Assembly: GCA_012518615.1 (NCBI GenBank)
Contig: JAAYRU010000013.1
Location: 28,161 to 92,160, forward strand
From: Christensenellaceae bacterium
Lineage (GTDB): Bacteria > Bacillota > Clostridia > Christensenellales > Aristaeellaceae
Length of the DNA stretch: 64,000 bases
Direction: 5' to 3'
The notes under the pieces were generated by a model. That model had not been told where the DNA came from, did not search any database, and saw nothing but the letters and a program-made list of their open reading frames with translations. Both the position numbers and the translations under genes were made by a program. This document shows, piece by piece, positions 60,144-64,000 of this stretch. Within the stretch, counting starts at the first letter, position 1; each line of letters starts with the position of its first letter.

Positions 60144-61157
60144 TTAATAATAATCCTGCGTTAGTTTAAGCAGGGTGATTTCGGGGGGATTAAATAGCCT
60201 TATAGGCAGCCAAGGGGGGTATATTTTGCTATCGCCAAGCCCGGGGCTTATGTGCTGCACCACTGCCCGCATGGTAAACAGCCCTGAAAAGCGTATGTCC
60301 TTTTTAAAAAAGCCCTCGCCCTCATAAAGCGATGTCTTAGGCGCGTATATTGCGCCAAAATACGGTAGCCTTGCCTGTCCGTTACATAAATGCCCCGAAA
60401 GTAAAAGCATAAGCCTGCCGGGGAAATTACGCATACGCATTTCGCCTTCATCCCTTAAATAAGCTAGATTATCATCGCCAAAGGGGGCGTGGCTCATGGC
60501 TATGTACATGTGCTCATTCAGCATTTCCATTTTAGCTGCGTCAATATCCGCATATATGCGCTTATTATAATCCGAAACATCGCTGCTTACATCGGACTGC
60601 TCTATTGAAAAGCGCATGGCTTCTATATCGGCAGTTAATAGATTGCCGGGCAGCACCCATACAACAGTGCCGCTAACTTCCCATTTAATGGGTCTATCTA
60701 CAAGTATACAGCCCGCGTTTATTAGACTGCCTACCCAAGAGGAATAGCCGCTATCCGTCATTACAGAGGGGTCTTCATCGCCCGGTATATAGAATACTGG
60801 TATATCGCTGGGTAAATTGTTTTTTATTTCTATCATTGCGCTGGCGGAGCCGTTTTTATCCGTAATATCCCCGGTTACAAATACTCCGTGGTAGTTTTGG
60901 TTTTTAAGCTCTACCATAAGCCTTTCTTGGTTTTCGCCGTACATATTGCCGTCAAGGTCGCTTATGTGAAGTAATGTCAAACCCTCCGCCTTATTAGGCA
61001 GCGATGGCACAGTTACCATAAGCCGCTTCATCTTAGGGTAGCTGTTTAGCGCGTTATTTATAAATAGCGCAGATAATATTATTACAAGCAGCAGTATGGG
61101 CAGTAATATAAGCCCCCATCTGCGCTTTTTTTCGGGTGCAAATAGCCTTTTAGCCAT
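60144..61157 (-). CDS. membrane-anchored metallophosphoesterase-like protein, altered metal site
   Basis: The 337-aa protein has an N-terminal membrane helix (about 13-32) and an outside calcineurin-like domain. The motifs are altered: ISDLDG in place of ISDLHxG, GDITDK intact, PGDEDP in place of GNHD/E, SHAPF intact, and SGHLCNG in place of GHxHGG. Several metal ligands are thus changed, so it may be inactive or use other metals. It overlaps the GNAT gene by 8 nt and precedes ppk1 by 10 nt. Relatives act on nucleotides or lipid phosphates. Confidence 0.8.
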   Translation of the reverse strand: MAKRLFAPEKKRRWGLILLPILLLVIILSALFINNALNSYPKMKRLMVTVPSLPNKAEGLTLLHISDLDGNMYGENQERLMVELKNQNYHGVFVTGDITDKNGSASAMIEIKNNLPSDIPVFYIPGDEDPSVMTDSGYSSWVGSLINAGCILVDRPIKWEVSGTVVWVLPGNLLTADIEAMRFSIEQSDVSSDVSDYNKRIYADIDAAKMEMLNEHMYIAMSHAPFGDDNLAYLRDEGEMRMRNFPGRLMLLLSGHLCNGQARLPYFGAIYAPKTSLYEGEGFFKKDIRFSGLFTMRAVVQHISPGLGDSKIYPPWLPIRLFNPPEITLLKLTQDYY

Positions 61158-61722
61158 GCTCCACCGCCTTATTATAATCTTCAGCTAAAAACCCGTACTG
61201 GTATAAATCCACATATTCGCCTTTTAACAACATGCCTTTTGGAATATGCTCCTCTCTTTTAAATCCGCATTTTTCAAGCAATTTTATAGACGCAATATTT
61301 CTCGTATCGCATATTGCCACAAGGCGCTTTAGTTTAAGCGTATTAAACGAATAGCATATAATGCTTTTAAGCGCCTCTGTACCAAAGCCCCGCCCCCAAT
61401 AATCAGGAGATAGAGAATAGCCTATCTCTGCTGAGAAATCCTGTTTAGAATACTTGGTAATTCCAATAGTGCCTATCATATTTCCGCTGTCTTTAACAAC
61501 TATTACAAAGTGCTGCCCTTTTTGCCTGCGGTTTTCTCTTTTTAGCATAGATATAAAATACCAGCTATCCAACCTGCTTTTGTGGGGATACCATAGGCAG
61601 TACCTAGAGCACTCCGGGTTTTTAGAGTATAAAAACATATCTGCAAAATCCCGCCTTTTAGGAGCTCTAATTATAAGCCTATCAGTACTTAAGCAGGGCA
61701 ATATATGCAGTATTTTTATCAC
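61150..61722 (-). CDS. GNAT acetyltransferase (RimJ/RimL-like)
   Basis: The 190-aa protein has LSTDRLIIRAPKRRDFADMF, then IGYSLSPDYWGRGFGTEALKSII and NIASIKLLEKCGFKREEHI. It starts with GTG 61722, which overlaps the stop of the small membrane protein gene (GTGA) for coupled translation. It belongs to the Nudix-small protein-GNAT-phosphoesterase-ppk1 run. The acceptor is unknown. Confidence 0.85.
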   Translation of the reverse strand: MIKILHILPCLSTDRLIIRAPKRRDFADMFLYSKNPECSRYCLWYPHKSRLDSWYFISMLKRENRRQKGQHFVIVVKDSGNMIGTIGITKYSKQDFSAEIGYSLSPDYWGRGFGTEALKSIICYSFNTLKLKRLVAICDTRNIASIKLLEKCGFKREEHIPKGMLLKGEYVDLYQYGFLAEDYNKAVEHG

Positions 61723-61871
61723 GCTAAATAGTACCTAATTACAGCCTTTATAGCGTTTTTGTGTATCTCCCCCTGCTGAACGCCTATGTAGTACGCGTAT
61801 ATGCCAAAGGCAATTAAAGCTATAAGCGCTATTATAAGCAGAAATATGCCAAGGCTGAACTTACCACGCAT
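61719..61871 (-). CDS. small single-span membrane protein (50 aa)
   Basis: ATG 61871 opens a 50-codon frame with a basic start (MRGKFSLG), one strong membrane helix (IFLLIIALIALIAFGIYAYY) and an amphipathic tail. The start is 2 nt from the Nudix stop codon, and its stop overlaps the GNAT start, so it is a real member of the operon. The ribosome site is weak. No family is recognised. Confidence 0.7.
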   Translation of the reverse strand: MRGKFSLGIFLLIIALIALIAFGIYAYYIGVQQGEIHKNAIKAVIRYYLA

Positions 61872-61872
61872 A

Positions 61873-62493
61873 TTATCGCCCGTGCATGTAGCTGCTATCC
61901 GCCAAAAAGCCGGGGGCATTAAGGGGCACGGTTAAATCCCTAAGCATTCTCTCCGCCATTATTATGCCAAGGCAGCTTTTAAGGTCTATAATTTTGCCGG
62001 TTAATACATCGCTAACCGCCTGAGCTAGGGGGATAGACTTGCAGTAGAGGAACTCATCTTCATCTAGGTGGGCTTCGCTTTTTGTAAGCTCCGTTGCAAG
62101 GTACAAGGATATTCGCTCCGTGCAGTAGCCGGGCGTGCTTACCACATGTGCTAGTTTCAGCCAGTTTCCTGCCTTGTAGCCTGTTTCTTCCTCAAGCTCT
62201 CTCTTGGCGCAGCTTAGAGGGTCTTCCCCCGCATAGTCCAGCTTGCCCGCGGGTATCTCCCAAGTAAACTCATCTATAGCCACCCTGTGCTGGCGCACTA
62301 GCGTAATATAGCCCCTTTCATCTATTGGCACTATAGCCGCCGCGCCGTGGTGCAACACTATTTCCCTCGCGGCCTTCCTGCCATCGGGCAGAGCCACCTC
62401 CCACTTCTGCACATGCATTATAGCGCCCTTGTATATATCTTCGCCTGAAAGGTAAGTTTCCTTTATGTTTTCATCTCTATTATCGTAAGCCAT
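61873..62493 (-). CDS. Nudix ADP-ribose pyrophosphatase (NudF-like)
   Basis: The 206-aa protein hydrolyses ADP-ribose or related sugar nucleotides. The Nudix box PAGKLDYAGEDPLSC...KRELEEETGY (about residues 92-117) is intact, and the flanking VRQHRVAIDEFTWEI is typical of ADP-ribose pyrophosphatases. GGGAGGG precedes the ATG. It heads the operon that leads to ppk1. In many Clostridia nudF lies near other metabolic genes, so no special context is implied. Confidence 0.9.
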   Translation of the reverse strand: MAYDNRDENIKETYLSGEDIYKGAIMHVQKWEVALPDGRKAAREIVLHHGAAAIVPIDERGYITLVRQHRVAIDEFTWEIPAGKLDYAGEDPLSCAKRELEEETGYKAGNWLKLAHVVSTPGYCTERISLYLATELTKSEAHLDEDEFLYCKSIPLAQAVSDVLTGKIIDLKSCLGIIMAERMLRDLTVPLNAPGFLADSSYMHGR

Positions 62494-62511
62494 TATATCC
62501 CTCCCTTTTCG

Positions 62512-62672
62512 ATACTATGTTGCTTTTAGAACAGCGATTTTATTGTAGTGGATTTTTTCGGTTTGGCAAAGCTTTATGAAGGCGGCATAGTGGTTCCTAT
62601 GCTAACTGAATAAAGCAAAGCCAAAGCAGAAAAGACGCACAAGAAAACGCTGGGTTAAAGGTAACATAGTAT
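62512..62672. repeat. dispersed repeat, family B, best copy
   Basis: A 161-bp element with exact 10-bp terminal inverted repeats (ATACTATGTT / AACATAGTAT). Its interior is homologous to family A: both have a GATTTTTT tract, GCAAAGC near the centre, then an ACTGAnnAAAGCAAAG segment and a final AAGAAAACGCTGGGTTAAAGG-like arm. Other copies are at 38993-39138 and 36983-37073. The rest of the 62494-62826 gap holds a Pho-box-like array and the TraX promoter. Confidence 0.8.
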
Positions 62673-62734
62673 CACTAATAGCATACGATAAATAAGTATA
62701 AAAATGCAAGAGAAAAAGGAGAGTTTGATATTAT

Positions 62735-62762
62735 TTAACATGGATTTTACAAACTTTTGTTA
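62735..62762 (+). promoter_or_regulatory. Pho-box-like array upstream of the TraX-like gene
   Basis: TTAACA-N5-TTTACA-N5-TTGTTA, an 11-bp period with two exact PhoP hexamers and one weak one. A TTAAAAT -10-like sequence lies about 20 bp further on. Confidence 0.5.
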
Positions 62763-62826
62763 TAAACGTATTTAGCCTTATTTGTGTTAAAATACCACCG
62801 GAATATAAGCGGATTAAGGAGGGAGT

Positions 62827-63576
62827 ATGCAGAAATCATTAGCAGATGAAAAAAAGTTCAAAGGCTTTTCAGGTTCTACACTTAAAATAGTGGCTATTAT
62901 TACCATGCTTATAGACCATATAGGAGCGGTGGTTTTGCAGCCCTTAGTAACCAAGGGGATTCCTTTAATTAATTTAGTATTTAAGCCCGAAACCATATAC
63001 GACAAATTATTTTTTATTTCAAGAACCATAGGCAGAATAGCCTTTCCCCTTTTTTGCTTTCTATTGGTAGAGGGTTTTATACATACTTCCAACATTAAGA
63101 AATATGCCATTAGGCTTGGGGTATTCGCATTAATTTCAGAAATTCCTTTCGATTTAGCTTTTTCAAGCGGTAAGCTTGTGGATTACTCTTCGCAAAATGT
63201 GTTTTTCACACTTTTAATCGGTTTAGGGGCTTTATATTTTATAGATAAATATAAGCACAATAAGGCTTTGTCGCTGCTTAGCTTTATAGCTGCCTGCATT
63301 TTGGCAGAATTTTTACATGCGGATTACGGTATGTCGGGCATAATACCCATTGTACTTTTCTATATAACAAGAAATTCCAAAAAACATACCATAATTGCAG
63401 GGCTTGTTTCTTTCTTATTTGAAGCGCCGCTTTTCCTTGCAGTGTATTTATCTTTACCGCTAATATACTTTTACAACGGCAAAAGAGGGCTGAATTTGAA
63501 ATACTTCTTTTATGCCTTTTACCCCTGCCATTTGTTGTTGCTGTATTTAGTAAAAATTATTGTAATAAATATTTAA
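62827..63576 (+). CDS. TraX-family membrane protein
   Basis: The 249-aa protein has about eight hydrophobic segments and the TraX signature LKIVAIITMLIDHIGAVVLQP (Asp-His in the first helix), with RIAFPLFCFLLVEGFIHT next. TraX acetylates F pilin; the many chromosomal homologues are of unknown function and probably acylate an envelope component. GGAGGG precedes the ATG. A Pho-box-like array upstream hints at phosphate-starvation control. A small acidic protein gene follows by 10 nt. Confidence 0.85.
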   Translation: MQKSLADEKKFKGFSGSTLKIVAIITMLIDHIGAVVLQPLVTKGIPLINLVFKPETIYDKLFFISRTIGRIAFPLFCFLLVEGFIHTSNIKKYAIRLGVFALISEIPFDLAFSSGKLVDYSSQNVFFTLLIGLGALYFIDKYKHNKALSLLSFIAACILAEFLHADYGMSGIIPIVLFYITRNSKKHTIIAGLVSFLFEAPLFLAVYLSLPLIYFYNGKRGLNLKYFFYAFYPCHLLLLYLVKIIVINI

Positions 63577-63586
63577 GGAGTTTTTC

Positions 63587-63856
63587 ATGCAGAACGAAAA
63601 AGACGAATACACTATAGACAACGCCTCATCTAGCGCGCTGCGTAAGGCGCAAATTGCATTTGACGGAGCAGCTGAAAAAATGGGTGTACAAAATGAAGAT
63701 GATGTTCAAAGCTTGATAGATGAAGTGCGAGACATCCCAAACGCTGAAACAAAAAAGACGCTTGCAGAGTACGAGGAGATGAAAAATAACAAGGAAAGCT
63801 ACAAGCGTTATAACTCCTTTGATGAAGCGCTTGACGATAGTTTTGACAATTATTAA
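63587..63856 (+). CDS. small acidic protein of unknown function
   Basis: The 89-aa protein is strongly acidic and predicted to be helical (SSSALRKAQIAFDGAAEKMG, then VQSLIDEVRDIPNAE), ending DEALDDSFDNY. AAGGAG precedes the ATG. It follows the TraX-like gene by 10 nt and is probably co-transcribed. The DEAL-like tail superficially recalls RelB-type antitoxins, but no toxin gene is adjacent. Confidence 0.65.
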   Translation: MQNEKDEYTIDNASSSALRKAQIAFDGAAEKMGVQNEDDVQSLIDEVRDIPNAETKKTLAEYEEMKNNKESYKRYNSFDEALDDSFDNY

Positions 63857-64000
63857 AGCAGCGCTATAAGCCGCTTTTGGATAGAGTACACTAAAGTTCG
63901 CAAGTTTACTCAGCAGGTTTTACTCAAAAGGTATGTTAAAGCCACTGGAACTCCGCTACAATGTATGTTGTCTAAACATTAAAAAGGAGGAGAAACCAAT
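63857..64000 (+). other. intergenic region ending in a ribosome-binding site
   Basis: No gene is seen here, but AAAGGAGGAG at 63982-63991 followed by AAACCAAT at the window edge indicates that a gene starts with an ATG spanning the boundary. A TACAAT -10-like sequence lies near 63957. Confidence 0.5.

Noticed and set aside
63587..63856. RelB-type antitoxin
   Set aside because: The acidic tail is suggestive, but there is no ribbon-helix-helix N-terminus and no toxin gene next to it within the window.
1..64000. CRISPR arrays, tRNA or rRNA genes
   Set aside because: No regularly spaced repeats with unique spacers, no tRNA-like TTCRANN arm with matching stems and no rRNA sequence were found on reading both strands.

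Overview
The window looks like the chromosome of an anaerobic, low-to-moderate GC Gram-positive bacterium, most likely in class Clostridia. Shine-Dalgarno sites are strong (GGAGG) and GTG or TTG starts are frequent. There is a rubrerythrin plus a second ferritin-like protein, a Clostridia-style XpaC/TelA cluster, monoderm-type ABC transporters and no respiratory genes. Solute-binding proteins carry Ala-type signal peptides without a lipobox cysteine. Genus cannot be assigned from sequence reading alone.

0-14 kb: the end of a CUT1-type sugar ABC operon (binding protein, permease, start of a second permease); a small phage remnant (orphan SPP1-type portal gene, a LexA-box-like site, two small HTH genes); a HigBA-like toxin-antitoxin pair with an operator over its promoter; a secreted C39-like protein; a glutamine-hydrolase/phosphoesterase pair; an AlbA_2/histidine-kinase-ATPase regulator bracketed by two phased CTGACA operator clusters; an ABC-F protein with a leader peptide; and an alpha/beta hydrolase under two TetR-like operators.

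14-31 kb: a cytoplasmic alpha-amylase; a seven-gene leftward run (NYN-LOTUS RNase-like protein, GtrB-like glycosyltransferase, ferritin-like protein, potA-potB-potC, murG); a DUF4342 protein; rubrerythrin; two ABC export systems, the second with a YtrA-type GntR regulator; and a nitrilase/GNAT pair.

31-36 kb: a ribose/xylose-type ABC importer followed by an esterase, behind a consensus promoter with a leader of about 200 nt.

36-49 kb: a run of small, mostly single genes on the minus strand (deacylase, VOC, AAA/DUF4143, four GNATs between 39.7 and 46.3 kb, a GyrI-like protein, an M50 protease, Nudix, a serine hydrolase, DUF1989). Several share a distinctive promoter (TTGTRT, 17-bp spacer ending AAAGAG, TATATT). 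Dispersed palindromic repeats of about 160 bp sit between them.

49-64 kb: a PII-like protein with a CPA2 antiporter; a four-gene VWA/XpaC/binding-protein/TelA operon under a Pho-box-like array; AlaX; a second AlbA_2-type regulator; polyphosphate kinase with a membrane phosphoesterase; Nudix; and a TraX-like protein with another Pho-box-like array.

The strongest leads for new biology are the Pho-box-linked VWA/XpaC/TelA operon, the AlbA_2 regulator with paired phased operators, the two related palindromic repeat families, the shared promoter motif in the small-enzyme region, and the leader-peptide attenuator of the ABC-F gene. All regulatory claims come from motif reading and have not been tested.
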